A DNA stretch of 64,000 nt from Micromussa lordhowensis (GCA_964020085.1 CAXHUQ010001387.1:186001-250000); one strand, 5' to 3'; counted from the stretch's first letter, positions 48,936 through 61,844 are shown. Translations and numbers: made by a program. Notes: generated from the letters alone by a model not told the origin.

Positions 48936-49983
48936 AAAATGGCCGATTTAGGTGTCCTTGCCAAATTTGTCATAACTCGGCTCTGCGGCCACTTATGGAG
49001 CCGCAGTTTGCAGCAAAATGTTGTGCTATGTTTGCACTTCAAGTGCATACTAATTAGGAGATGATACCATTTGCGCCAGGGTGTTTTTTAAGCCCCTATA
49101 GTCGGCCTACTTTTTTGAGCATTTTGCCTTGGTCCCCCCTTAGCAAAATGTCAGAAAATGGCCGATTTAGGTGTCCTTGCCAAATTTGTCATAACTCGGC
49201 TCTGCGGACACTTATGGAGCCGCAGTTTGCAGCAAAATGTTGTGCTATGTTTGCACTTCAAGTGCATACTAATTAGGAGATGTTGCCATTTGCGCCAGGG
49301 TGTTTTTGAAGCCCCTATAGTCGGCCTACTTTTTTGAGCATTTTGCCTTGGTCCCCCCTTGGCAAAATCTCAGAAAATGGCCGATTTAGGTGTCCTTGCC
49401 AAATTTGTCATAACTCGGCTCTGCGGACACTTATGGAGCCGCAATTTGCAGCAAAATGTTGTGCTATGTCTGCACTTCAAGTGCATACTAATTAGGAGAT
49501 GATGCCATTTGCGCCAGGGTGTTTTTGAAGCCCCTATAGTCGGCCTACTTTTTTGAGCATTTTGCCTTGGTCCCCCCTTGGCAAAATCTCGGAAAATGGC
49601 CGATTTAGGTGTCCTTGCCAAATTTGTCATAAATCGGCTCTGCGGACACTTATGGAGCCGCAGTTTGCAGCAAAATGTTGTGCTATGTTTGCACTTCAAG
49701 TGCATACTAATTAGGAGATGATGCCATTTGCGCCAGGGTGTTTTTGAAGCCCCTATAGTCGGCCTACTTTTTTGAGCATTTTGCCTTGGTCCCCCCTTGG
49801 CAAAATGTCAGAAAATGGCCGATTTAGGTGTCCTTGCCAAATTTGTCATAAATCGGCTCTGCGGACACTTATGGAGCTGCAGTTTGCAGCAAAATGTTGT
49901 GCTATGTTTGCACTTTAAGTGCATACTAATTAGGAGATGATGCCATTTGCGCCAGGGTGTTTTTGAAGCCCCTATAGTCGGCC

Positions 49984-50102
49984 TACTCGGCTCTGCGGAC
50001 AATTATGGAGTCGCAGTTTGCAGCAAAACGTTGTGCTATGTTTGCACTTCAAGTGCATACTAATTTAGAGATGATGCCATACACACTTTGCAGCAAATTT
50101 GT
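49984..50102 (+). repeat. Paired short monomers, large block copy 2
   Basis: Junctions at 49984 and 50077, offset 9,884 from 40100. TGTTCTGC and TTCAGGTGC downstream are private changes; the latter alters the right half of the palindrome. Confidence 0.9.
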
Positions 50103-51334
50103 CATAACTGGGCTCTGCGGACACTTATGGAGCCGCCGTTTGCAGCAAAATGTTCTGCTATGTTTGCACTTCAGGTGCATACTAATTAGGAGTCGATGCC
50201 ATTTGCGCCAGGTTGTTTTTGAAGCCTTTATAGTCGGCCTACTTTTTTGAGCATTTTGCCTTGGTCCCCCCTTGGCAAAATCTCGGAAAATGGCCGATTT
50301 AGGTGTCCTTGCCAAATTTGTCATAACTCGGCTCTGCGGACACTTATGGAGCCGCACTTTGCAGCAAAATGTTGTGCTATGTTTGCACTTCAAGTGCATA
50401 CTAATTAAGAGATGATGCCATTTGCGCCAGGGTGTTTTTGAAGCCCCTATAGTCGGCCTACTTTTTTGAGCATTTTGCCTTGGTCCCCCCTTAGCAAAAT
50501 GTCAGAAAATTGCCGATTTAGGTGTCCTTGCCAAATTTGTCATAACTCGGCTCTGCGGACACTTATGGAGCCGCAGTTTGCAGCAAAATGTTGTGCTATG
50601 TTTGCACTTCAAGTGGATACTAATTAGGAGTCGATGCCATTTGCGCCAAAGTGTTTTTGAAGCCCCTATAGTCGGCCTACTTTTTTGAGCATTTTGCCTT
50701 GGTCCCCCCTTGGCAAAATCTCGGAAAATGGCCGATTTAGGTGTCCTTGCCAAATTTGTCATAAATCGGCTCTGCGGACACTTATGGAGCCGCACTTTGC
50801 AGCAAAATGTTGTGCTATGTTTGCACTTCAAGTGCATACTAATTAAGAGATGATGCCATTTGCGCCAGGGTGTTTTTGAAGCCCCTATAGTCGGCCTACT
50901 TTTTTGAGCATTTTGCCTTGGTCCTCCCTTGGCAAAATCTCGGAAAATGGCCGATTTAGGTGTCCTTGCCAAATTTGTCATAAATCGGCTCTGCGGACAC
51001 TTATGGAGCCGCAGTTTGCAGCAAAATGTTGTGCTATGTTTGCACTTCAAGTGCATACTAATTAGGAGATGATGCCATTTGCGCCAGGGTGTTTTTGAAG
51101 CCCCTATAGTCGGCCTACTTTTTTGAGCATTTTGCCTTGGTCCCCCCTTGGCAAAATGTCAGAAAATGGCCGATTTAGGTGTCCTTGCCAAATTTGTCAT
51201 AAATCGGCTCTGCGGACACTTATGGAGCCGCAGTTTGCAGCAAAATGTTGTGCTATGTTTGCACTTTAAGTGCATACAAATTAGGAGATGATGCCATTTG
51301 CGCCAGGGTGTTTTTGAAGTCCCTATAGTCGGCC

Positions 51335-51453
51335 TACTCGGCTCTGCGGACAATTATGGAGTCGCAGTTTGCAGCAAAACGTTGTGCTATGTTTGCACTT
51401 CAAGTGCATACTAATTAAGAGATGATGCCATACACACTTTGCAGCAAATTTGT
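51335..51453 (+). repeat. Paired short monomers, last pair
   Basis: Junctions at 51335 and 51428. After this pair the sequence corresponds to what follows 44110 in copy 1, marking the deletion or insertion point of the 13-unit segment. No short monomer is seen downstream of it. Confidence 0.9.
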
Positions 51454-52230
51454 CATAACTGGGCTCTGCGGACACTTATGGAGCCGCCGTTTGCAGCAAA
51501 ATGTTGTGCTATGTTTGCACTTCAAGTGCATACTAATTAGGAGTCGATGCCATTTGCGCCAGGTTGTTTTTGAAGCCCCTATAGTCGGCCTACTTTTTTG
51601 AGCATTTTGCCTTGGTCCCCCCTTGGCAAAATCTCGGAAAATGGCCGATTTAGGTGTCCTTGCCAAATTTGTCATAAATCGGCTCTGCGGACACTTATGG
51701 AGCCGCACTTTGCAGCAAAATGTTGTGCTATGTTTGCACTTCAAGTGCATACTAATTAAGAGATGATGCCATTTGCGCCAGGGTGTTTTTGAAGCCCCTA
51801 TAGTCGGCCTACTTTTTTGAGCATTTTGCCTTGGTCCCCCCTTAGCAAAATGTCAGAAAATGGCCGATTTAGGTGTCCTTGCCAAATTTGTCATAACTCG
51901 GCTCTGCGGACACTTATGGAGCCGCAGTTTGCAGCAAAATGTTGTGCTATGTTTGCACTTCAAGTGCATACTAATTAGAAGTCGATGCCATTTGCGCCAG
52001 GGTGTTTTTGAAGCCCCTATAGTCGGCCTACTTTTTTGAGCATTTTGCCTTGGTCCCCCCTTGGCAAAATCTCGGAAAATGGCCGATTTAGGTGTCCTTG
52101 CCAAATTTGTCATAAATCGGCTCTGCGGACACTTATGGAGCCGCAGTTTGCAGCAAAATGTTGTGCTATGTTTGCACTTCAAGTGCATACTAATTAAGAG
52201 ATGATGCCATTTGCGCCAGGGTGTTTTTGA

Positions 52231-53340
52231 AGCCCCTACTTTTTTGAGCATTTTGCCTTGGTCCCTCCTTGGCAAAATGTCAGAAAATGGCCGATTTAGG
52301 TGTCCTTGCCAAATTTGTCATAACTCGGCTCTGTGGACACTTATGGAGCCGCAGTTTGCAGCAAAATGTTGTGCTATGTTTGCACTTCAAGTGCATACTA
52401 ATTAGGAGATGATGCCATTTTCGTCAGGGTGTTTTTGAAGCCCCTATAGTCGGCCTACTTTTTTGAGCATTTTGCCTTGGTCCCCCCTTGGCAAAATGTC
52501 AGAAAATGGCCGATTTAGGTGTCCTTGCCAAATTTGTCATAACTCGGCTCTGCGGACACTTATGGAGCCGCAGTTTGCAGCAAAATGTTGTGCTATGTTT
52601 GCACTTTAAGTGCATACTAATTAGGAGATGATGCCATTTTCGCCAGGGTGTTTTTGAAGCCCCTATAGTCGGCCTACATTTTTGAGCATTTTGCCTTGGT
52701 CCCCCCTTGGCAAAATGTCAGAAAATGGCCGATTTAGGTGTCCTTGCCAAATTTGTCATAACTCGGCTCTGCGGACACTTATGGAGCCGCAGTTTGCAGC
52801 AAAATGTTGTGCTATGTTTGCACTTCAAGAGCATACTAATTAGGAGATGATGCCATTTGCGCCAGGGTGTTTTTGAAGCCCCTATAGTCGGCCTACTTTT
52901 TTGAGCATTTTGCCTTGGTTCGTTCTTGGCAAAATGTCAGAAAATGGCCGATTTAGGTGTCCTTGCCAAATTTGTCATAACTCGGCTCTGCGGACACTTA
53001 TGGAGCCGCAGTTTGCAGCAAAATGTTGTGCTATGTTTGCACTTCAAGTGCATACTAATTAGAAGATGATGCCATTTGCGCCAGGGTGTTTTTGAAGCCC
53101 CTATAGTCGGCCTACTTTTTTGAGCATTTTGCCTTGGTCCCCCCTTGGCAAAATGTCAGAAAATGGCCGATTTAGGTGTCCTTGCCAAATTTGTCATAAC
53201 TCGGCTCTGCGGACACTTATGGAGCCGCAGTTTGCAGCAAAATGTTGTGCTATGTTTGCGCTTCAAGTGCATACTAATAAGAAGATGATGCCATTTGCGC
53301 CAGGGTGTTTTTGAAGCCCCTTTAGTCGGCCTGCTTTTTC
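52231..53340 (+). repeat. Large block, truncated copy 3
   Basis: From the fifth landmark the order of copy 1 and 2 begins again: CCATTTTCG units, AAGAGC, GGTTCGTTCTTGG (52,919), a GCGCTTC unit and CTAATAAGAAG with GCCTGCTTTTTCGAGC. At 53,346 GCATTTTTCTTGG has lost a base, and thereafter the units belong to the last domain. Only about five monomers of the block are present. Confidence 0.85.
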
Positions 53341-55929
53341 GAGCATTTTTCTTGGTCCCCCCTTGGCAAAATGTCAGAAAATGGCCGATTTAGGTGTCCT
53401 TGCCAAATTTGTCATAACTCGGCTCTGCGGACACTTATGGAGCCGCAGTTTGCAGCAAAATGTTGTGCTATGTTTGCACTTCAAGTGCATACTAATTAGG
53501 AGATGATGCCATTTGCGCCAGGGTATTTTTGAAGCCCCTATAGTCGGCCTACTTTTTTGAGCATTTTGCCTTGGTCCCCCCTTGGCAAAATCTCAAAAAA
53601 TGGCCGATTTAGGTGTCCTTGCCAAATTTGTCATAACTCGCCTCTGCGGACACTTATGGAGCCGCAGTTTGCAGCAAAATGTTGTGCTATGTTTGCACTT
53701 CAAGTGCATACTAATTAAGAGATGATGCCATTTGCGCCAGGGTGTTTTTGAAGCCCCTATAGTCGGCTTACTTTTTTGAGCATTTTGCCTTGGTCCCCCC
53801 TTGGCAAAATCTTAGAAAATGGCCGATTTAGGTGTCCTTGCCAAATTTGTCATAAATCGGCTCTGCGGACACTTATGGAGCCGCAGTTTGCAGCAAAATG
53901 TTGTGCTATGTTTGCACTTCAAGTGCATACTAATTAGGAGATGATGCCATTTGCGCCAGGGTGTTTTTGAAGCCCCTATAGTCGGCCTACTTTTTTGAGC
54001 ATTTTGCCTTGGTCCCCCCTTGGCAAAATGTCAGAAAATGGCCGATTTAGGTGTCCTTGCCAAATTTGTCATAACTCGGCTCTGCGGACACTTATGGAGC
54101 CGCAGTTTGCAGCAAAATGTTGTGCTATGTTTGCACTTCAAGTGCATACTAATTAGGAGATGCCATTTGCGCCAGGGTGTTTTTGAAGCCCCTATAGTCG
54201 GCCTACTTTTTTGAGCATTTTGCCTTGGTCCCCCCTTGGCAAAATGTCAGAAAATGGCCGATTTAGGTGTCCTTGCCAAATTTGTCATAACTCGGCTCTG
54301 CGGACACTTATGGAGCCGCAGTTTGCAGCAAAATGTTGTGCTATGTTTGCGCTTCAAGTGCATACTAATTAGGAGATGATCCCATTTGCGCCAGGGTGTT
54401 TTTGAAGCCCCTATAGTCGGCCTGCTTTTTTGAGCATTTTGCCTTGGTCCCCCCTTGGCAAAATGTCAGAAAATGGCCGATTTAGGTGTCCTTGCCAAAT
54501 TTGTCATAACTCGGCTCTGCGGACACTTATGGAGCCGCACTTTGCAGCAAAATGTTGTGCTATGTTTGCGCTTCAAGTGCATACTAATTAGGAGATGATG
54601 CCATTTGCGCCAGGGTGTTTTTGAAGCCCCTATAGTCGGCCTGCTTTTTTGAGCATTTTGCCTTGGTCCCCCCTTGGCAAAATGTCAGAAAATGGCCGAT
54701 TTAGGTGTCCTTGCCAAATTTGTCATAACTCGGCTCTGCGGACTCTTATGGAGCCGCAGTTTGCAGCAAAATGTTGTGCTATGTTTGCACTTCAAGTGCA
54801 TACTAATTAGGACATGATGCCATTTGCGCCAGGGTGTTTTTGAAGCCCCTATAGTCCGCCTACTTTTTTGAGCATTTTGCCTTGGTCCCCCCTTGGCAAA
54901 ATCTCAGAAAATGGCCGATTTAGGTGTCCTTGCCAAATTTGTCATAACTCGGCTTTGCGGACACTTATGGAGCCGCAGTTTGCAGCAAAAGGTTGTGCTA
55001 TGTTTGCACTTCAAGTGCATACTAATTAGGAGATGCCATTTGCGCCAGGGTGTTTTTGAAGCCCCTATAGTCGGCCTACTTTTTTGAGCATTTTGCCTTG
55101 GTCCCCCCTTGGCAAAATGTCAGAAAATGGCCGATTTAGGTGTCCTTGCCAAATTTGTCATAACTCGGCTCTGCGGACAATTATGGAGTCGCAGTTTGCA
55201 GCAAAACGTTGTGCTATGTTTGCACTTCAAGTGCATACTAATTAAGAGATGATGCCATTTGCGCCAGGGTGTTTTTGAAGCCCCTATAGTCGGCCTACTC
55301 TTTTGAGCATTTTGCCTTGGTCCCCCCTTAGCAAAATGTCAGAAAATGGCCGATTTAGGTGTCCTTGCCAAATTTGTCATAACTCGGCTCTGCGGACACT
55401 TATGGAGCCGCAGTTTGCAGCAAAATGTTTTGCTATGTTTGCACTTCAAGTGCAGACTAATTAGAAGATGATGCCATTTGCGCCAGGGTGTTTTTGAAGC
55501 CCCTATAGTCGGCCTACTTTTTTGAGCATTTTGCCTTGGTCCCCCCTTGGCAAAATGTCAGAAAATGGCCGATTTAGGTGTCCTTGCCAAATTTGTCATA
55601 ACTCGGCTCTGCGGACACTTATGGAGCCGCAGTTTGCAGCAAAATGTTGTGCTATGTTTGCGCTTCAAGTGCATACTAATTAGGAGATGATGCCATTTGC
55701 GCCAGGGTGTTTTTGAAGCCCCTATAGTCGGCCTGCTTTTTTGAGCATTTTGCCTTGGTCCCCCCTTGGCAAAATGTCAGAAAATGGCCGATTTAGGTGT
55801 CCTTGCCAAATTTGTCATAACTCGGCTCTGCGGACACTTATGGAGCCGCAGTTTGCAGCAAAATGTTGTGCTATGTTTGCGCTTCAAGTGCATACTAATT
55901 AGGAGATGATGCCATTGGCGCCAGGGTGT

Positions 55930-58390
55930 TTTTGAAGCCCCTATGGTCGGCCTGCTTTTTTGAGCATTTTGCCTTGGTCCCCCCTTGGCAAAATGTCAGA
56001 AAATGGCCGATTTAGGTGTCCTTGCCAAATTTGTCATAACTCGGCTCTGCGGACTCTTATGGAGCCGCAGTTTGCAGCAAAATGTTGTGCTATGTTTGCA
56101 CTTCAAGTGCATACAAATTAGGAGATGATGCCATTTGCGCCAGGGTGTTTTTGAAGCCCCTATAGTCGGCCTACTTTTTTGAGCATTTTGCCTTGGTCCC
56201 CCCTTGGCAAAATGTCAGAAAATGGCCGATTTAGGTGTCCTTGCCAAATTTGTCATAACTCGGCTTTGCGGACACTTATGGAGCCGCAGTTTGCAGCAAA
56301 AGGTTGTGCTATGTTTGCACTTCAAGTGCATACTAATTAGGAGATGCCATTTGCGCCAGGGTGTTTTTGAAGCCCCTATAGTCGGCCTACTTTTTTGAGC
56401 ATTTTGCCTTGGTCCCCCCTTGGCAAAATGTCAGAAAATGGCCGATTTAGGTGTCCTTGCCAAATTTGTCATAACTCGGCTCTGCGGACAATTATGGAGT
56501 CGCAGTTTGCAGCAAAACGTAGTGCTATGTTTGCACTTCAAGTGCATACTAATTAAGAGATGATGCCATTTGCGCCAGGGTGTGTTTGAAGCCCCTATAG
56601 TCGGCCTACTTTTTTGAGCATTTTGCCTTGGTCCCCCCTTAGCAAAATGTCAGAAAATGGCCGATTTAGGTGTCCTTGCCAAATTTGTCATAACTCGGCT
56701 CTGCGGACACTTATGGAGCCGCAGTTTGCAGCAAAATGTTGTGCTATGTCTGCACTTCAAGTGCATACTAATTAGGAGATGATGCCATTTGCGCCGGGGT
56801 GTTTTTGAAGCCCCTATAGTCGGCCTACTTGTTTGAGCATTTTGCCTTGGTCCCCCCTTAGCAAAATGTCAGAAAATGGCCGATTTAGGTGTCCTTGCCA
56901 AATTTGTCATAACTCGGCTCTGCGGACACTTATGGAGCCGCAGTTTGCAGCAAAATGTTTTGCTATGTTTGCACTTCAAGTGCATACTAATTAGAAGATG
57001 ATGCCATTTGCGCCAGGGTGTTTTTGAAGCCCCTATAGTCGGCCTACTTTTTTGAGCATTTTGCCTTGGTCCCCCCTTGGCAAAATGTCAGAAAATGGCC
57101 GATTTAGGTGTCCTTGCCAAATTTGTCATAAGTCGGCTCTGCGGACACTTATGGAGCCGCAGTTTGCAGCAAAATGTTTTGCTATGTTTGCCCTTCAAGT
57201 GCATACTAATTAGAAGATGATGCCATTTGCGCCAGGGTGTTTTTGAAGCCCCTATAGTCGGCCTACTTTTTTGAGCATTTTGCCTTGGTCCCCCCTTGGC
57301 AAAATGTCAGAAAATTGCCGATTTAGGTGTCCTTGCCAAATTTGTCATAACTCGGCTCTGCGGACACTTATGGAGCCGCAGTTTGCAGCAAAATGTTGTG
57401 CTATGTTTGCGCTTCAAGTGCATACTAATTAGGAGATGATGCCATTTGCGCCAGGGTGTTTTTGAAGCCCCTATGGTCGGCCTGCTTTTTTGAGCATTTT
57501 GCCTTGGTCCCCCCTTGGCAAAATGTCAGAAAATGGCCGATTTAGGTGTCCTTGCCAAATTTGTCATAACTCGGCTCTGCGGACTCTTATGGAGCCGCAG
57601 TTTGCAGCAAAATGTTGTGCTATGTTTGCACTTCAAGTGCATACTAATTAGGAGATGATGCCATTTGCGCCAGGGTGTTTTTGAAGCCCCTATAGTCGGC
57701 CTACTTTTTTGAGCATTTTGCCTTGGTCCCCCCTTGGCAAAATCTCAGAAAATGGCCGATTTAGGTGTCCTTGCCAAATTTGTCATAACTCGGCTTTGCG
57801 GACACTTATGGAGCCGCAGTTTGCAGCAAAAGGTTGTGCTATGTTTGCACTTCAAGTGCATACTAATTAGGAGATGCCATTTGCGCCAGGGTGTTTTTGA
57901 AGCCCCTATAGTCGGCCTACTTTTTTGAGCATTTTGCCTTGGTCCCCCCTTGGCAAAATGTCAGAAAATGGCCGATTTAGGTGTCCTTGCCAAATTTGTC
58001 ATAACTCGGCTCTGCGGACAATTATGGAGTCGCAGTTTGCAGCAAAACGTTGTGCTATGTTTGCACTTCAAGTGCATACTAATTAAGAGATGATGCCATT
58101 TGCGCCAGGGTGTGTTTGAAGCCCCTATAGTCGGCCTACTTTTTTGAGCATTTTGCCTTGGTCCCCCCTTAGCAAAATGTCAGAAAATGGCCGATTTAGG
58201 TGTCCTTGCCAAATTTGTCATAACTCGGCTCTGCGGACACTTATGGAGCCGCAGTTTGCAGCAAAATGTTGTGCTATGTCTGCACTTCAAGTGCATACTA
58301 ATTAGGAGATGATGCCATTTGCGCCGGGGTGTTTTTGAAGCCCCTATAGTCGGCCTTCTTGTTTGAGCATTTTGCCTTGGTCCCCCCTTG
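55930..58390 (+). repeat. Overlapping 7-monomer duplication (1,530 bp offset)
   Basis: 55,930-56,860 matches 57,460-58,390 at 1,530 bp, which is 7 x 219 minus the 3-bp loss in the GAGATGCC unit. Markers are CTATGGTCGG (55,941; 57,471), GGACTCTTATGG, AAAAGGTTGTG, GTGTGTTTGAAG, TGTCTGCAC and GCGCCGGGG. A related copy of the AAAAGGTTGTG unit lies six monomers earlier at about 54,988. Confidence 0.85.
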
Positions 58391-60106
58391 GCAAAATGTC
58401 AGAAAATGGCCGATTTAGGTGTCCTTGCCAAATTTGTCATAACTCGGCTCTGCGGACACTTATGGAGCCGCAGTTTGCAGCAAAATGTTGTGCTATGTTT
58501 GCACTTATAGTGCATACTAATTAGGAGATGATGCCATTTTCGCCAGGGTGTTGTTGAAGCCCCTATAGTCGGCCTACTTTTTTGAGCATTTTGCCTTGGT
58601 CCCCCCTTGGCAAAATGTCAGAAAATGGCCGATTTAGGTGTCCTTGCCAAATTTGTCATAACTCGGCTCTGCGGACACTTATGGAGCCGCAGTTTGCAGC
58701 AAAATGTTGTACTATGTTTGCACTTCAAGAGCATACTAATTAGGAGATGATGCCATTTGCGCCAGGGTGTTTTTGAAGCCCCTATAGTCGGCCTACTTTT
58801 TTGAGCATTTTGCCTTGGCCCGTTCTTGGCAAAATGTCAGAAAATGGCCGATTTAGGTGTCCTTGCCAAATTTGTCATAACTCGGCTCTGCGGACACTTA
58901 TGGAGCCGCAGTTTGCAGCAAAATGTTGTGCTATGTTTGCACTTCAAGAGCATACTAATTAAGAGATGATGCCATTTGCGCCAGGGTGTTTTTGAAGCCC
59001 CTATAGTCGGCCTACTTTTTTGAGCATTTTGCCTTGGTCCCCCCTTAGCAAAATGTCAGAAAATGGCCGATTTAGGTGTCCTTGCCAAATTTGTCATAAC
59101 TCGGCTCTGCGGACACTTATGGAGCCGCAGTTTGCAGCAAAATGTTGTGCTATGTCTGCACTTCAAGTGCATACTAATTAGGAGATGATGCCATTTGCGC
59201 CGGGGTGTTTTTGAAGCCCCTATAGTCGGCCTACTTTTTTGAGCATTTTGCCTTGGTCCGTTCTTGGCAAAATGTCAGAAAATGGCCGATTTAGGTGTCC
59301 TTGCCAAATTTGTCATAACTCGGCTCTGCGGACACTTATGGAGCCGCAGTTTGCAGCAAAATGTTGTGCTATGTTTGCTCTTTAAGTGCATACTAATTAG
59401 GAGATGATGCCATTTTCGCCAGGGTGTTTTTGAAGCCCCTATAGTCGGCCTACTTTTTTGAGCATTTTGCCTTGGTCCCCCCTTGGCAAAATGTCAGAAA
59501 ATGGCCGATTTAGGTGTCCTTGCCAAATTTGTCATAACTCGGCTCTGCGGACACTTATGGAGCCGCAGTTTGCAGCAAAATGTTCTGCTATGTTTGCACT
59601 TCAAGTGCATACTAATTAGGAGATGATGCCATTTGCGCCAGGGTGTTTTTGAAGCCCCTATAGTCGGCCTGCTTTTTTGAGCATTTTGCCTTGGTCCCTC
59701 CTTGGCAAAATGTCAGAAAAAGGCCGATTTAGGTGTCCTTGCCAAATTTGTCATAACTCGGCTCTGCGGACTCTTATGGAGCCGCAGTTTGCAGCAAAAT
59801 GTTGTGCTATGTTTGCACTTCAAGTGCATACTAATTAGGAGATGATGCCATTTGCGCCAGGGTGTTTTTGAAGCCCCTATAGTCGGCCTACTTTTTTGAG
59901 CATTTTGCCTTGGTCCCCCCTTGGCAAAATCTGAAGAAATAGCCGATTTAGGTGTCCTTGCCAAATTTGTCATAACTCGCCTCTGCGGCCACTTATGGAG
60001 CCGTAGTCTGCAGCAAAATGTTGTGCTATGTTTGCACTTCAAGTGCATACTAATTAGGAGATGATGCCATTTGCGCCAGGGTGTTTTTGAAGCCCCTATA
60101 GTCGGC

Positions 60107-60750
60107 CTACTTATTTGAGCATTTTGCCTTGGTCCCCCCTTGGCAAAATGTCAGAAAATGGCCGATTTAGGTGTCCTTGCCAAATTTGTCATAACTCGGC
60201 TCTGCGGACACTTATGGAGCCGCAGTTTTCAGCAAAATGTTGAGCTATGTTTGCACTTCAAGTGCATACTAATTAGGAGATGATGCCATTTGCGCCAGGG
60301 TGTTTTGAAGCCCCTATAGTCGGCCTACTTTTTTGAGCATTTTGCCTTGGTCCCCCCTTGGCAAAATGTCAGAAAGTGGCCGATTTCGGTGTCCTTGCCA
60401 AATTTCTCATAACTCGGCTCTGCGGACACTTATGGAGCCGCAGTTTCCAGCAAAGTGTTTTCCTATGTTTGCACTTCAAGTGCATACTAATTAGGAGATG
60501 ATGCCATTTGCGCCAGGGTGTTTTTGAAGCCCCTATAGTCGGCCTACTTTTTTGAGCATTTTGCCTTGGTCCCCCCTTAGCAAAATGTCAGAAAATGGCC
60601 GATTTAGGTGTCCTAGCCAAATTTGTCATAACTCGGCTCTGCGGACACTTATGGAGCCGCAGTTTGCAGCAAAATGTTGTGCTATGTTTGCACTTCAAGT
60701 GCATACTAATTAGGACATGATGCCATTTGCGCCAGGGTGTTTTTGAAGCC
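60107..60750 (+). repeat. Three-monomer block, left copy (1,094 bp offset)
   Basis: CTACTTATTTG, CAGTTTTCAGC, TGTTTTGAAG, AGAAAGTGGCCGATTTCGG, TTTCCAGCAAAGTGTTTTCC, CCCTTAGC and GGACATGATG occur in the same order here and 1,094 bp later. The offset is five monomers less the one-base TGTTTTG loss. The left copy has TTTCTCATAAC near 60,405 and TCCTAGCC near 60,612 as private changes. Confidence 0.86.
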
Positions 60751-61200
60751 CCTATAGTCGGCCTACTTATTTGAGGATTTTGCCTTGGTCCCCCCTTGGC
60801 AAAGTGTCAGAAAATGGCCGATTTAGGTGTCCTTGCAAAATTTGTCATAACTCGGCTCTGCGGACACTTATGGAGCCGCAGTTTACAGCAAAATGTTGTG
60901 CTATGTTTGCACTTCAAGTGCATACAAATTAGGAGATGATGCCATTTGCGCCAGGGTGTTTTTGAAGCCCCTATAGTCGGCCTACTTTTTTGAGCATTTT
61001 GCCTTGGTCCCCCCTTGGCAAAATCTCAGCAAATGGCCGATTTAGGTGTCCTTGCCAAATTTGTCATAACTCGGCTCTGCGGACACTTATGGAGTCGCAG
61101 TTTGCAGCAAAATGTTGTGCTCTGTTTGCACTTCAAGTGCATACTAATTAGGAGATGATGCCATTTGCGCCAGGGTGTTTTTGAAGCCCCTATAGTCGGC

Positions 61201-61844
61201 CTACTTATTTGAGCATTTTGCCTTGGTCCCCCCTTGGCAAAATCTCAGAAAATGGCCGATTTAGGTGTCCTTGCCAAATTTGTCATAACTCGGCTCTGCG
61301 GACACTTATGGAGCCGCAGTTTTCAGCAAAATGTTGTGCTATGTTTGCACTTCAAGTGCATACTAATTAGGAGATGATGCCATTTGCGCCAGGGTGTTTT
61401 GAAGCCCCTATAGTCGGCCTACTTTTTTGAGCATTTTGCCTTGGTCCCCCCTTGGCAAAATGTCAGAAAGTGGCCGATTTCGGTGTCCTTGCCAAATTTG
61501 TCATAACTCGGCTCTGCGGACACTTATGGAGCCGCAGTTTCCAGCAAAGTGTTTTCCTATGTTTGCACTTCAAGTGCATACTAATTAGGAGATGATGCCA
61601 TTTGCGCCAGGGTGTTTTTGAAGCCCCTATAGTCGGCCTACTTTTTTGAGCATTTTGCCTTGGTCCCCCCTTAGCAAAATGTCAGAAAATGGCCGATTTA
61701 GGTGTCTTTGCCAAATTTGTCATAACTCGGCTCTGCGGACACTTATGGAGCCGCAGTTTGCAGCAAAATGTTGTGCTATGTTTGCACTTCAAGTGCATAC
61801 TAATTAGGACATGATGCCATTTGCGCCAGGGTGTTTTTGAAGCC
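61201..61844 (+). repeat. Three-monomer block, right copy
   Basis: Partner of the block at 60107. The match ends after GGACATGATG, where the left copy goes on to CTTATTTGAGGATT. That last marker returns near 62,299, seven monomers after its first occurrence. Confidence 0.86.

Larger units (their letters stand above)
44913..52230 (+). repeat. Large higher-order block, copy 2 (7,318 bp, 36 monomers)
   Basis: Second copy of the block at 35601. Losses inside it (three 85-bp, three 97-bp, one variant of 3, two 3-bp, one 11-bp) total 566, and 7,318 + 566 = 36 x 219. Relative to copy 1 it has two extra units near 47,300-47,650, one extra monomer near 49,138-49,357, and lacks 13 units near 51,428. 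46 + 3 - 13 = 36 agrees. Private changes include GATGTTATTTGCG at 47,281. Confidence 0.9.
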
